Of a stretch of 64,000 nt of DNA, positions 8,999 through 19,400 are shown piece by piece. Position 1 is the stretch's first letter. Each line of letters starts with the position of its first letter. The position numbers were made by a program, and so were the translations under genes. The stretch is from Filimonas zeae (GTDB lineage Bacteria > Bacteroidota > Bacteroidia > Chitinophagales > Chitinophagaceae): positions 124,001-188,000 of the forward strand of contig NZ_BMIB01000002.1 in NCBI RefSeq assembly GCF_014641615.1, read 5' to 3'. The notes below the pieces were generated by a model that ran no database searches, was not told the origin of the DNA, and was given only the letters and a program-made list of their open reading frames with translations.

Positions 8999-11900
8999 AT
9001 GAACATATACAAATTGATGTATCGTCTACTGCTATGCTCTTTTTTCTTTTGTGCCACGCTGGCACATGGCCAGGATACCGTACCTGTAAGCGGTACCATT
9101 AAAGACAGTACCGGCCAGCCGGTAGCAGGTGCCAGTATTCATGTTAAAAACAAAACCAATGGCGTTAACTCCGGCGAAGATGGCAGCTTCCGGCTACAGG
9201 CTGCTAACGGCAGTACGCTGGTGATAAGTGCGGTTGGTTATGCCACGCAGGAAGTGGCCGTTACAGGTGCAACACCATTATTGTTAGTACTGAAGCGACA
9301 GGCCGCCCAGCTGGAAGAGGTGGTGGTGACGGCATTAGGTGTTAAACGCGCCAAACGCAACCTTACCTATAGTACACAGGAAGTAAAAAGCGATGAAATA
9401 CTGGCTACCAAAGAAGCCAACCTGGTAAACACACTGGCAGGCAAGGTTTCCGGCATGCAGGTTACCAGCTCTTCCGGTGCAGCCGGTGCCTCTTCCCGCG
9501 TAGTTATACGGGGTAACATATCTGCTACCGGTAATAACCAGGCGCTGTTTGTAGTAGATGGTATTCCCATTAATAACGATGAAACCAGTAATATTGGTGG
9601 TGGTGCTGCCGGCGCAGGCAGCAACCGCGCTATAGATATAGACCCCAATACCATTGATAATGTAAACGTGTTAAAAGGCGCGGCGGCCACTGCTTTATAT
9701 GGCTCTGCCGGTGCTAACGGTGTAATACTGATTACCACTAAAAATGGCACTGCGGAAAAAAAGCCGGTTATCACTTTTACATCTGATTACTCCGTAGGTA
9801 AAGCTATTTTACCGCAGAGGCAGCGGATATGGGCACAGGGTACCGGCGGTGTATTCTATAACGGCGAGGATCAGAAAACAGGCCAATCCTGGGGGCCACG
9901 TATGGATACCTTAAAAATAAACGGACAGCCTGCGGTAACCTATCACCCGGAAGATCTGTTTTTGCGCACAGCCAAAACCACCCAAAACGCACTCAGCGTA
10001 AATGGCGGTAACAGCAACTCTTCTTACTTCCTGTCCTATTCTTATTTAAACCAGCAGGGCTTACAACCCAAGAATGAGTTTAAGCGTCATTCTATTTTTG
10101 CCAAGTATTCAGCTAAAATAGGAAAGCACTTCAATTCCACTTTTCAGCTCGCTTATTCTAACAGCAACCAGAACCGCTTACCGGAAGGTGCCAGCAACGG
10201 GCCTTTGTTTGTAATACTGGTGCAGCCCGTTTCCTGGAACCCCTATCCTGTTCTGGCCAGCAATGGTACACCACGTATGTACCGCCTGGGCCGTAACTCA
10301 CCGCTGTGGAGCCTGGACAATATCAACAACAATTCCCGCGTAAACCGTTTTTTACCGGTAATGACGTTGAACTACACACCCACCAGCTGGCTTACGGTTA
10401 CAGAGCGTGTAGGTGCGGATATTTTTATGGAGCAGGATAAGTATGTAGAGCAGGCCAGCCCCGCGATAGGATTACCCGGACAGGTAAGGGACCAGACCAT
10501 TCTGTTCCGCCAGTTTAACCACGACTTTATGGTAAGCGCCAACAAACAGGCAGGCAGGTTTAACATGGATGTATTGCTGGGTAATAACATATACAGTTCC
10601 TACAGCCAGAACATACAATTGATAGCCAACGGCGTTGTTATTCCCGGTTATAACAACCAGTCAACAGGGGCCAAACTGTCTTCTACAGAAGGCAACTACC
10701 TGCAACGGAAAGTAGGCTTTTATGCACAGGCCAATATAGACTATAACCGCATGTTCATCCTGTCGTTAACCGGCCGGTACGATGGTAGTTCGGTACTGTC
10801 TAAAACAAAATCATTCTACCCTTACGGATCGGCAGCCGGTAGCTTCATCTTCACTCAACTGATGCAACCTTCGCGTATACTCAGTTTTGGTAAAGTGCGT
10901 TTATCTTACGCCCTGGTGGGTAATGATGGCATTCCTCCTTATTATCTCAACACGCCTTTTGTGCGTGCAGAACGCGCTACCGGCCTTAGTGCCAACCCTT
11001 TCCCGTATAACGATCGCCCCGGCTTTTTACAGGCTACAACCGTAGGCAACCCCAACCTGCAGAACGAAACACTGCGGGAATACGAAGGCGGTGTGGAAGC
11101 CCGCTTTTTCAACAACCGCATTACGTTTGAAGGTTCGTACTTCTACCGCAAATCGTTCAACGGCATTATATCCGATGTACCTATTTCTAATGCTACCGGC
11201 TACAGCGCTACTACCATTAACTCCGCCGAAATTGAAAACAGAGGTATAGAGATTGTGTTATCCGGCAGTGCCATTAAAACCAAAAACTTCAGTTGGGATG
11301 CCACCCTCAACTTTACCCGCATCCGCAACAAAGTATTGAAAATACAGGATGGCGTAAATGAACTGGGCCGCCTTACGGTAGGCCAGCCTTACAATATATT
11401 TAAAGGCCAGGCCGATAAATACAATGCTCAGGGCCAGCTGATGATTGACGATAACGGCCTTCCGTTAAGAACCGACAACGTTATTATAGGTGATGTAAAC
11501 CCCGATTGGTTAGCAGGCTTCAACAACAACTTCCAGTACAAGCAATTCAACCTGTCGTTTTTTGTGGACATGAAAAAAGGCGGCGATGTACAGAATGATG
11601 TGGAAGGGGCAGCCATTTTCAACGGCACCTCTATACACACGGTAAACAGAGATAACATGGTGGTACAGGGTATCAGAGAATCTGATGGTCAGGCCAACAA
11701 AACCAGCATTACTGCTCAGCAATACTGGCAATCACGTCCGCTTTCTGCCACCATTCAGGATGGTACTTTTATCAAGCTCAGAACCGTTAGCATAGGTTAC
11801 AACGTAAAAAGCAGTGTACTGGCAGGTACACCGTTTAAAGGGGCTTCGCTGATAGTTACCGGCCGCAACCTCTGGATTCACAGCCCCAACTTTACCGGCG

Positions 11901-12010
11901 GCGATCCCGAAGCAAGTTCTTATGGCAGCGGTAACAGCACACAGGGTGTGTATGCTTTCTCCACGCCTACTACCCGTGCCTTCAACTTTTCGCTTAAACT
12001 TACTTTTTAA
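8999..12010 (+). CDS. SusC/RagA family TonB-dependent outer membrane transporter
   Basis: This is an outer-membrane importer of about 1003 residues that, with its SusD partner, would move oligosaccharides or peptides into the periplasm using TonB energy. I chose the ATG at 8999 because it is followed directly by a signal peptide ending near AHGQ. The longer reading from 8933 adds 22 residues in front of it. Next come a carboxypeptidase-regulatory-like beta domain (VSGTIKDSTGQPVAGASIHV), a TonB-box-like stretch (LEEVVVTALGVKRAKRNL), the plug with the SusC signature ALYGSAGANGVILITTK, and a long barrel. The SusD gene begins 29 bases after the stop. No glycosidase is linked, so the substrate is open. 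Confidence 0.93.
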   Translation: MNIYKLMYRLLLCSFFFCATLAHGQDTVPVSGTIKDSTGQPVAGASIHVKNKTNGVNSGEDGSFRLQAANGSTLVISAVGYATQEVAVTGATPLLLVLKRQAAQLEEVVVTALGVKRAKRNLTYSTQEVKSDEILATKEANLVNTLAGKVSGMQVTSSSGAAGASSRVVIRGNISATGNNQALFVVDGIPINNDETSNIGGGAAGAGSNRAIDIDPNTIDNVNVLKGAAATALYGSAGANGVILITTKNGTAEKKPVITFTSDYSVGKAILPQRQRIWAQGTGGVFYNGEDQKTGQSWGPRMDTLKINGQPAVTYHPEDLFLRTAKTTQNALSVNGGNSNSSYFLSYSYLNQQGLQPKNEFKRHSIFAKYSAKIGKHFNSTFQLAYSNSNQNRLPEGASNGPLFVILVQPVSWNPYPVLASNGTPRMYRLGRNSPLWSLDNINNNSRVNRFLPVMTLNYTPTSWLTVTERVGADIFMEQDKYVEQASPAIGLPGQVRDQTILFRQFNHDFMVSANKQAGRFNMDVLLGNNIYSSYSQNIQLIANGVVIPGYNNQSTGAKLSSTEGNYLQRKVGFYAQANIDYNRMFILSLTGRYDGSSVLSKTKSFYPYGSAAGSFIFTQLMQPSRILSFGKVRLSYALVGNDGIPPYYLNTPFVRAERATGLSANPFPYNDRPGFLQATTVGNPNLQNETLREYEGGVEARFFNNRITFEGSYFYRKSFNGIISDVPISNATGYSATTINSAEIENRGIEIVLSGSAIKTKNFSWDATLNFTRIRNKVLKIQDGVNELGRLTVGQPYNIFKGQADKYNAQGQLMIDDNGLPLRTDNVIIGDVNPDWLAGFNNNFQYKQFNLSFFVDMKKGGDVQNDVEGAAIFNGTSIHTVNRDNMVVQGIRESDGQANKTSITAQQYWQSRPLSATIQDGTFIKLRTVSIGYNVKSSVLAGTPFKGASLIVTGRNLWIHSPNFTGGDPEASSYGSGNSTQGVYAFSTPTTRAFNFSLKLTF

Positions 12011-12039
12011 CCGCATGCCCACACTGTAAACTGAACACA

Positions 12040-13425
12040 ATGAAAAAGCTATTATATATTATACCGTCGTTATTGCTTGTGTTAACAGGCTGCTCTAAAT
12101 TTCTGGATGTTAACCAGGATCCCAACCGGCCATCCGATGTATCAGAATCGCTGTTGCTGCCTCCACTGGAACTGAATACTTCTGATAACGTGTATGCAGG
12201 CCTTTCCGCCACGCTGGCGCAGAACTTTCTGCAGGTAATTGCTCCCGTGCAGCCTAACCCCGGCTTCTGGAACTACCAGGTGCTAAGCCCTGATATGGAT
12301 GGTGAGTTCAACACCTTTTATGTTACCAGCTTAAATAACCTGAAAATATTACAGAACAAAGCCGAGGCCAGCAACAAGCCCAACTACACGGCCATTGCCA
12401 AAATATTAACCGCTTATACACTGGCCACCGCAACAGACCTCTGGGGCGATCTGCCCTGGTCGGAAGGCTTTAAAGGCACCGCCAATCTGAAACCTGAATA
12501 TGATTCGCAGGAAAGCATTTACAAAGTAATTCAGGATTTATTAACCAGTGCTATTACCGACATTAACACCGGCAGTGCTATTCTGCCCGGTGCTGATGAT
12601 TTCTTTTATGCCGGTAATATGACGAAATGGAAAAAGCTGGCGTATCACTTAAAAGCCCGCTACTTCATGCATTTGAGCAAAGCACCCGGCCACACCGCTG
12701 CTATACAGGCAGATAGCGTATTGAATGCTTTACAAAACGGCTTTACCGCCAGCGCAGATGACCTGGCCATGGCTTATGCAGGTACTGCCGGTATGGAAAA
12801 CGACTGGGGCATTACGTTTAACCCCGTAAGTACCTATGTACTGAACGAAACCTTTGTGGAAGGTTTTAAAACCCGTAACGACCCGCGTTTACCACTAATG
12901 GTAAAACCGGCAGCGCTTGACGGCCAGTACAGAGGCAGAAGAGTAGGCAGCCCCATACAGGCGTTGGATGCTTTTTCCTACCCAACTGATTTCTATGGCG
13001 GTTTAAATGCCACCAACTATATGGCTACTTATTCAGAGGCACTGTTTCTGAAAGCGGAAGCTACGCTAATCAAATCTGGCTTTGCCGCTGCGGCACCTTT
13101 TTACGTAGATGCGGTAAAAACAGGCTTTACCAGAACAGGCTTAGACCCCAACAGTGCAGCTGCCACTACGTACCTGGCTTCACGCACGCTTACCGCCGCT
13201 AATGCGCTGCAGTTGATTATAGAAGAGAAAGCACTGGCCAATCCATTTAATATTGAAAACTATACCGACTGGCGCAGAACCGGCTTTCCGGCACTGACAA
13301 AGGTAGACGGTGCTTTATCAGATATACCGAGAAGGTTGGTATACCCGCAAAGCGAACAACTGTCTAACCCGCAGCCGCAGCAAACGGCAAGACTTACCGA
13401 CCGTTTGTGGTGGGATAGGCAGTAA
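12040..13425 (+). CDS. SusD/RagB-like nutrient-binding outer membrane lipoprotein
   Basis: This is a 461-residue surface lipoprotein that forms the lid over the SusC barrel and binds the incoming nutrient. A lipoprotein signal is seen at the start (LLLVLTGC, Cys near residue 18), followed by the SusD-typical FLDVNQDPNRPSD. A helical TPR-like region follows, including ILTAYTLATATDLWGDLPW. This pattern resembles the SusD-like_2 branch. It lies 29 bases behind the SusC gene in one operon and is followed by a strong terminator. The lack of adjacent catabolic enzymes leaves the ligand unknown. Confidence 0.93.
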   Translation: MKKLLYIIPSLLLVLTGCSKFLDVNQDPNRPSDVSESLLLPPLELNTSDNVYAGLSATLAQNFLQVIAPVQPNPGFWNYQVLSPDMDGEFNTFYVTSLNNLKILQNKAEASNKPNYTAIAKILTAYTLATATDLWGDLPWSEGFKGTANLKPEYDSQESIYKVIQDLLTSAITDINTGSAILPGADDFFYAGNMTKWKKLAYHLKARYFMHLSKAPGHTAAIQADSVLNALQNGFTASADDLAMAYAGTAGMENDWGITFNPVSTYVLNETFVEGFKTRNDPRLPLMVKPAALDGQYRGRRVGSPIQALDAFSYPTDFYGGLNATNYMATYSEALFLKAEATLIKSGFAAAAPFYVDAVKTGFTRTGLDPNSAAATTYLASRTLTAANALQLIIEEKALANPFNIENYTDWRRTGFPALTKVDGALSDIPRRLVYPQSEQLSNPQPQQTARLTDRLWWDRQ

Positions 13426-13440
13426 ACTATAAGTAGCACA

Positions 13441-13476
13441 AGAAAGCCGCTTCATTCATGTGTGAAGCGGCTTTCT
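13441..13476. terminator. Bidirectional intrinsic terminator
   Basis: A perfect 14-bp stem (13441-13454 with 13463-13476, arms AGAAAGCCGCTTCA and its complement) has an 8-base loop. It separates the SusD gene from the convergent gene at 13504-14073. It lacks a long uridine tail, but the stem is strong and well placed. Confidence 0.7.
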
Positions 13477-13503
13477 TATGTAGATATACCTATGTTCACT
13501 TGC

Positions 13504-14073
13504 TTAGCATATCCTTACCCGCTCTTTTAGCAAACCGTGCAAAGAAATAAGCTTTTCGAGCAAGTCATCGGAAACAAGCGATGGCTCAAACTGTTTTCCT
13601 GTATCCCATAAATCAATTTCACTGATATCATCAAGAAATACGAATACCACATTACTGTCCAAAAGCGGGGTTAATCCGGTATCATTCACCTGTAAAGCAA
13701 AATCTCTTACAAAGCCCAACACCAGACACGCTTCGCGCCAGTTTTCATGCTGAATAAAGCTGTCATAATCCATGCACAATGTATCCAGGTCAAAGCTGGC
13801 GTAACAATCTTTTTCAACAAATTCCAGTTCTGTAACCCATTTCGCCATATTTTCCTTGTCAAACCCTATCTCACCCTCTGCCAGCACTGCAAACAAGTCA
13901 GCTATATTCCTGAATAAAACCCATTGATTTTGTTCATTCACCAGTAGCATATCTGTCTCCTCATCATCTGAAATATCACTTCCCAATACCGTGTAGCACA
14001 GATTATCAAGAAACCTGATTTGCACCAGATATTTCCTATACACCTCCGAGATACTTTTAATATTAACCTCCAT
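13504..14073 (-). CDS. Hypothetical protein, about 189 residues
   Basis: I do not recognise this gene. It encodes a soluble, acidic protein with alternating helices and strands, rich in Asp/Glu and aromatic residues (for example SDISDDEETDMLLVNEQNQW and DLDTLCMDYDSFIQHENW). There is no signal peptide or membrane segment. The ATG at 14073 (MEVNIKSISEVY) is preferred over one eight codons upstream, which would begin within the opposite gene's upstream region. It converges on the SusD gene and diverges from the phosphatase gene. Its acidic character recalls small cytoplasmic immunity-type proteins, but no toxin gene is adjacent and I do not assign that role. Confidence 0.7.
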   Translation of the reverse strand: MEVNIKSISEVYRKYLVQIRFLDNLCYTVLGSDISDDEETDMLLVNEQNQWVLFRNIADLFAVLAEGEIGFDKENMAKWVTELEFVEKDCYASFDLDTLCMDYDSFIQHENWREACLVLGFVRDFALQVNDTGLTPLLDSNVVFVFLDDISEIDLWDTGKQFEPSLVSDDLLEKLISLHGLLKERVRIC

Positions 14074-14118
14074 ACGCTTTTTGCAATGTTTAAGCAAGCC
14101 TGCAATTTACTTACTTAG

Positions 14119-14126
14119 TACATTTA
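14119..14126 (+). promoter_or_regulatory. Candidate -7 element of the HAD phosphatase gene
   Basis: TACATTTA fits TAnnTTTG except for the last base. It lies 20 bases before the preferred ATG at 14147, which supports that start over a longer in-frame one at 14081. Confidence 0.3.
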
Positions 14127-14146
14127 CCCCCATATTTCAGACCCTC

Positions 14147-14797
14147 ATGAAACAGGTGCTTAAGAACAAGAAGGCGGTAATCTTTGATATGGATGGTGTG
14201 GTAATTGAGAGCGAAGGCTTTTGGTCGGTAGCTGAGCGGGAGATATTTAGCTCGCTGGGCGTAGTACTTACAGAAGAACATTGCCGGTTAACGCAGAAAA
14301 TGACGGTTTCAGAAGCTTCCCGGTTCTGGTTTGAAAAATATCCCTGGAATGGCGTTACACTCCTGGAAGCGGAGCAAAAGGTGGTAGCCAGAGTAATAGA
14401 ACTGATTGAGACAGAAGAATGTGGCATAGCGCATATCCGGGAGTTTATTTTACGGCTGAAAGCCCAGAGCCTTAAAATAGGCCTAGCAACCAATTCACCC
14501 GAGTCTTTTATCCCCCTGTGTCTGAAGCGGGCGGGAATAGCTGATTTGTTTGATGCGGTGTCTTCTGCCGCCAACGAAGCCAACGGTAAGCCACACCCGG
14601 ACGTATACCTTACCACCGCCCGCAAATTGAATGTACCTCCACACGAATGCGTGGTTATTGAAGACTCCTATCATGGCATGCAGGCGGGCAAAAGTGCGGG
14701 CATGACGGTAATAGCATTTACCAACGGCAATAACGCAGCAAGCTTCGATATTGCAGATCATATACTGCATAATTACAGCATGCAAAGCTGGCTGTAA
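14147..14797 (+). CDS. HAD-superfamily sugar-phosphate phosphatase (HxpB/YniC-like)
   Basis: This is a 216-residue cytoplasmic HAD hydrolase, beta-phosphoglucomutase-like subfamily, predicted to dephosphorylate hexose or hexitol phosphates. The nucleophile motif FDMDGVVIESE places the catalytic Asp at residue 14 and the acid/base Asp at 16. Motif II is ATNSPES, motif III Lys lies in NGKPHPDVY, and motif IV is VIEDSYHGMQAG. The cap-domain segment with a PWNG motif (KYPWNGVTLLEAEQKVVARV) matches the E. coli hexitol phosphatase B pattern that I remember. The start is the ATG at 14147, after a candidate -7 box. Confidence 0.85.
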   Translation: MKQVLKNKKAVIFDMDGVVIESEGFWSVAEREIFSSLGVVLTEEHCRLTQKMTVSEASRFWFEKYPWNGVTLLEAEQKVVARVIELIETEECGIAHIREFILRLKAQSLKIGLATNSPESFIPLCLKRAGIADLFDAVSSAANEANGKPHPDVYLTTARKLNVPPHECVVIEDSYHGMQAGKSAGMTVIAFTNGNNAASFDIADHILHNYSMQSWL

Positions 14798-14826
14798 CAG
14801 GTGTTATTGTTTCTCACCAATTCCCT

Positions 14827-15062
14827 ATGTCAATGAAAGCATATAAGCTTGAAGCATTCACCTCTGATATTGAGAAAAATATCCGCAACGGCTTATATAA
14901 ACCGGGCCAGAAACTACCTTCCGTACGCCACCTTAAAACCCAATATCAAACCAGTATCAGCACGTAATAGCCATAGAAAGCCCCTGTGTGTTCTCTGTGC
15001 TGGAAGTAATCAGTGTTCTAAAGCTGAAAGTAATAGAAATACCCCTAACCAGCCCCCTTTAA
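14827..15062 (+). pseudogene. Remnant of a MocR/GntR-type regulator with a large internal deletion
   Basis: The ATG at 14827 opens 46 codons that read as a GntR winged-helix amino terminus (DIEKNIRNGLYKPGQKLPSV then RHLKTQYQTSIST) and then hit a stop at 14965-14967. One frame over, starting at base 14964, the reading continues for 32 codons as IAIESPCVFSVLEVISVL plus KLKVIEIPLTSPL. This resembles the start of the aminotransferase-like domain of MocR/PdxR regulators (the IAVESPxYxGxLQxxxxLGLKVxEIP pattern). Roughly 100 residues of linker and domain between them, and everything after, are missing. I infer a deletion with frameshift; no function should remain. Confidence 0.65.
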
Positions 15063-15178
15063 CATTTTTTAACAATTTTTACCCGCTCACCAGGCTGTTC
15101 ATTTTGTTCACAGTCGTTTTTATAGTATATACATATTAATATTGTTTCCACTCTTCACAAATTAATCGTACAATTACT

Positions 15179-15646
15179 ATGAACACTAGCATCTTATTCA
15201 GAAGGTACAACACTGACAGTGAAATTCAAATTGACATTGTAGAACTGAATGCCACCATTTACCACAACCTGCAGCATACTACGCGGTGCGGGATAATATT
15301 CGATCTTACCCAGCCAGACAGATTGAGCCCTTACATTAACAGCCTGCAGCAGGAAAACCTGGGCGGCAGAAAGGTAATAGGCGGCTGGTTTTCTGTTGAG
15401 TCAACCAACACCGCCGGCGAACTGGTGGGCAGGCTCAGTGAATTATTCCGCGAGCCAGCCAGTAATAACATACTTAACCAGATAATAAGCGCCGAACAAG
15501 CCGCTCATGGCAACACTACTTTAGTAAAGTCATGGTCTATACAACAGGCTACTGTTGTAACAGATAAGGCTATTAAAACCACACAGGCTTTTGTAGAAGT
15601 ACCTATGCGCGTAATGGGCAGATTTCCGGGCGGCTATAAAATGTAG
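15179..15646 (+). CDS. Hypothetical protein, 155 residues
   Basis: I do not recognise this protein. It is a soluble mixed alpha/beta protein with no signal peptide or membrane helix. Recognisable stretches are CGIIFDLTQPDRLSPYINSL and KVIGGWFSVESTNTAGELVG. It stands alone, after the decayed regulator, and is followed by a hairpin terminator, so it is probably a single-gene unit. The upstream 100 bases are AT-rich. Confidence 0.65.
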   Translation: MNTSILFRRYNTDSEIQIDIVELNATIYHNLQHTTRCGIIFDLTQPDRLSPYINSLQQENLGGRKVIGGWFSVESTNTAGELVGRLSELFREPASNNILNQIISAEQAAHGNTTLVKSWSIQQATVVTDKAIKTTQAFVEVPMRVMGRFPGGYKM

Positions 15647-15723
15647 CCAACAGAAAACCAAACGGCATCCATTATCGTATCTCACTACCATTGTACGCCT
15701 TTAACAGCGTACTGCAACATACA

Positions 15724-15758
15724 AAGCTGCCCGGTGTCTACCAGGCAGCTTATTTTTT
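15724..15758 (+). terminator. Intrinsic terminator
   Basis: Arms AAGCTGCC (15724-15731) and GGCAGCTT (15744-15751), with an inner GG/CC pairing, are followed by ATTTTTT. It closes the preceding 155-residue gene. Confidence 0.7.
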
Positions 15759-15815
15759 ACAAACTCTAAAACGGCAATGCGGTGGTTTGTTCCTGCAATT
15801 CTTAAAAGTTCATAT

Positions 15816-16448
15816 TTAAGCAAGCTGAGTCATCCAGATAGTAGCATTGCCACATTCCGGATCATCTTCCCGGTATTGTAATATCTTAAATTGATGGAGC
15901 TCCAGCAGATCGCGGTACTCCTGTGTATCCAGAGAGCCATGATACACATTTTCACCTCCCATAAAGCTTAGCACCTCGCTATGTTTTGTACCGGAGGTAA
16001 ATAACAAAATACCACCCGGGTTCAGGTGATTGCTGAAAATGCGGAACATGGGCGGCTGATCTTCCGGCGGCAGGTGAAAGAAGCTATGCCAGGCAATAAT
16101 GGCATCAAACTTCTGATGCAGCGATAGATTCCGCATATCTGCCTGCTGAAAATCTACCTCCGGAAAGTTATGTATGGCAATATCCAGCATGCTGTGGCTG
16201 GCATCTACCCCCAGCACCTGCATGCCTTGCTGCAAAAGATAGGTTATTACAGGAATGCCTGTTCCACATCCCAGATCCAGCACCTTTGCCCCTTTACCTA
16301 TGTGGTGGATAAGCATATCCAGGTAAGGCTTTTCCAATAAACCTGTATAGCGGTTCTCTGCAAACCAGCCGGCAATATTGTTATATGCTTTAATAACGTT
16401 GTTTTTATCTTCCTGCATAAGTGTAACAAATTTACCCGATCTATTCAT
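15816..16448 (-). CDS. Class I SAM-dependent methyltransferase
   Basis: This is a 210-residue methyltransferase. Motif I, VLDLGCGTGIP, is at residues 56-66; the acidic motif II is GVDASHSMLDIA near 80; motif III region is FDAIIAWHSFFHLPPEDQP near 116-134. The acceptor is unknown. The ATG (16448-16446) overlaps the stop of the upstream GH2 gene (ATGAATAG), implying translational coupling, although a functional link with glycan breakdown is not obvious. An alternative start ten codons inside (Met11) is possible. Confidence 0.85.
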   Translation of the reverse strand: MNRSGKFVTLMQEDKNNVIKAYNNIAGWFAENRYTGLLEKPYLDMLIHHIGKGAKVLDLGCGTGIPVITYLLQQGMQVLGVDASHSMLDIAIHNFPEVDFQQADMRNLSLHQKFDAIIAWHSFFHLPPEDQPPMFRIFSNHLNPGGILLFTSGTKHSEVLSFMGGENVYHGSLDTQEYRDLLELHQFKILQYREDDPECGNATIWMTQLA

Positions 16449-19400
16449 TCCCCTTCAACATATTCAGCAGCAACTGCTGCCCCACCACATTGGCCGGATT
16501 ACCCACCTGCGCATTAAAGGTGTTCATAGCCGCGTTTTCACCATCGCCCTCTGCCCGCTTTTTCTCTTTCACGCCTGCAATACAGGAAATGAAATCGAGC
16601 GTGCTGAGGATAATTTTTCCACGGCCATGCGGTATTACACTTAGTGCAGCATACACTTCCTGCTTATGGTCAGATACACATGCCACCACGGTTTCGCCAT
16701 TAAACATGCGCATACCAGTGCGGCTTTTGTTGTACGCTGCAAAGCACTGATACTCCCAATTGAATACGCAGCTTTGTGGAAGACCTGCAAACAGTGCATG
16801 TTCTTTAACAAAGAAATTGCCACCGTACCAGGTAGTGCCCAGGGTTTGTATACCCCGCATTTCAATCACTTCCTTTTTAGCCAGAAAAGCAGCCCAGTAA
16901 TCTGCATTACCTGCAACCACCAGTGTATTGCCATTGTTTACCCATTCCAGTATATCTGTTACCAGCGGGTTGCCCTGTGGTAAGGGAATAGCTGCGGCTA
17001 CCATTACCTTGCCGGTTGGGCGGCCTCCCTCATAATTCGTGTAGGGCTGGTTAATGGACTTGAAATAGTTCTGTAACACACCAGAGGTATCTGCCACTAC
17101 AAGCTGATCGCTTACCTGCGTTTTATTCAGCTGCACGGCATACACCTGATCGTCTCCTTCGGCCACCTGTTTTTGCTGCTGATACAGCAGGGCTTTAATG
17201 TTGGTATACCCTGCGTTGTTTACCGGAATTGTTATTCCACTTACCAGCAGCTGGCCATAGGTAACGCCACCCGCCGCGGTAACATTCATGGTTTTGGTAA
17301 AACAAACGGTGTTATCCGGTGCAAATGCAGTAATTCTTAACTCCGCCTCTCCTTTTACGTCTTTCTCATTCACCAGATAAAAGTCGGCCATTACGGTGTT
17401 GCCGGCAGGCACTACCTTATGGTTTACTTTTACCGCCACATACAGCGGCTGGTTATAACGGGCTATTAACTCCGCATCGCCTTTCAGGTTACGGTAGTTA
17501 TCCACCACACCGGAATGGTTTTCCAGCTTCATGCTTTCCCAGCCATTAACCGCATAGCCATCATTGATATTATTTATCCGTACATTTTCTATTACCCTGC
17601 CCTGATAGTAATAAGCCACATTGCCCATTTTGCGCGTCAGGCTGTCCACATTCGGAAAGGCTTTGGAAAAGCCCTGGCCCTTTAAAAACCGGTCATACGC
17701 ATCGTACCATTTCAGATAAGCATCCGTTTCCCATCCTATGTTAACACCGGTTTTCAATATCTCATTCCTTATCAGTTGCAGGCGTGGTGGTGTACCAATA
17801 GCACCTTCCTCTCCCCAGTATACAATCTCATCTTTTTTATCGGTGTATTTGATATACCTGTCGGGGCTGGCATATACATTATCATGATAAACACCCGGGC
17901 CACCGGCATGGTGCTGATCAAACCAGCCATAGTCGTAAAAAGTAGTATCGTTGGGCAGCAGATGCCTTTTAAACCTGGGGTCAGGCTCATTCATTTTTAT
18001 ACCACCGTTGCTGGAGTTATAGGTAAGAATACGGGTAGGATCTAAACGGTGTGCTGCCTGCATTTCTATATTATCCTGTGCATGTGGTTGCGCACCACGT
18101 TCGTTATGCATGTTGTAAATAACCAGCGAAGGGTGACTGCGATCGCGGCGTATCATCCGGAACAACTTCTCACTGCGCACGGCCAGATAGTAATTCGTTT
18201 GTTTTACCTCCGCTTCATTTTTGGGCGTAAACAAACTCTCGGGATACTGGTTACCACCCGGCTCTTCAAAATATAGCAGCCCCAGTTCGTCCGCTGCATT
18301 CAGCACGTTGGTTTGCCCTATGGTTCTGTGAAAATTCAACATATTTAACCCCAGGCGTTTGGCAGCAGCCACCTGCTTATACGCCAGCTCATCCGAAGGC
18401 ATCATACCATTTACCGGCCAAAAGCCCCATGAAATGGAGGTGCGCAATACAATACGCTTGTTGTTGAGGTAAAACTGCCTGTCGCCATTCACATCCTTTA
18501 TTTCAAACCAGCGGAAACCAAACCGCTGCCTGTAAACATCTGCTGTACCATTCGCTCCCTTCCATTGCACACGCACCTGGTACAGGTTGGGATGCTCTAC
18601 ATCCCACAACTTTGCCGCAAGCACCTTTGCTGCTACTGCAATGGTAGTAGCGCCTGCAGCCAGTGAAGCCGCTTTGGTTTGTGTAAACACCACCTGCCCG
18701 GTTTTAGCATCGGCAACGCTTATTTCATAAGTGCCGTTAACAGTGGTTGTACCGGTATTATCTGCCGTTATCTCAAATTCCACCTCCCGCGGTTCCGGTT
18801 TGTTCTTTACAAAAACATCGCTCACAAAAACCGCATCGGTAGCCTGCAACCATACCTTGCCGGTAATACCTCCAAAACCGTGCGTAGGCTGGGTGCGATA
18901 TTCGCCCCACATAAAATTCTGGCTGTCGCGCCAATCAAAATTGCCATTCGGGTCGGTAATACGTACCGTTATATCATTCAAAGTACCTGGCACTACTGCG
19001 TTGGTAATATCCACCTCAAAAGGCGTGCTGTTTACCAGATCATATCCAACGAGCTTCCTGTTCACAAACACCTCTGCCCTGAAACGCACACTTTCAAACT
19101 TCAGCACAACACGTTTGCTTTTAAAAGCAGTGGGAACTGCCACTTTGGTGCTAAACCACGATACGCCCAGGTAATTGCCCGAAACACCAAACGCATTTCC
19201 ATTACTGCCCCAGTAAAACTGTTCCACCGTAGCAGGCAAATGAACGGTTCTGGCCTGCTTTGCCGCAAGCGCTGCCCAGCCACCCGTAGGTATATTTACC
19301 GGAAGAGATTTGATATTAACGGGTGGAGTATACAACTGATCGTTCTGCCATCTGGCAGCCGTATCCAGCCACAACATCCAGTTATTACCGGAAAGATCCA

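Noticed and set aside
14849..15139. A 96-codon plus-strand frame over the regulator remnant
   Set aside because: It is a shadow frame. The GntR and aminotransferase-like similarity lies in the two other frames.
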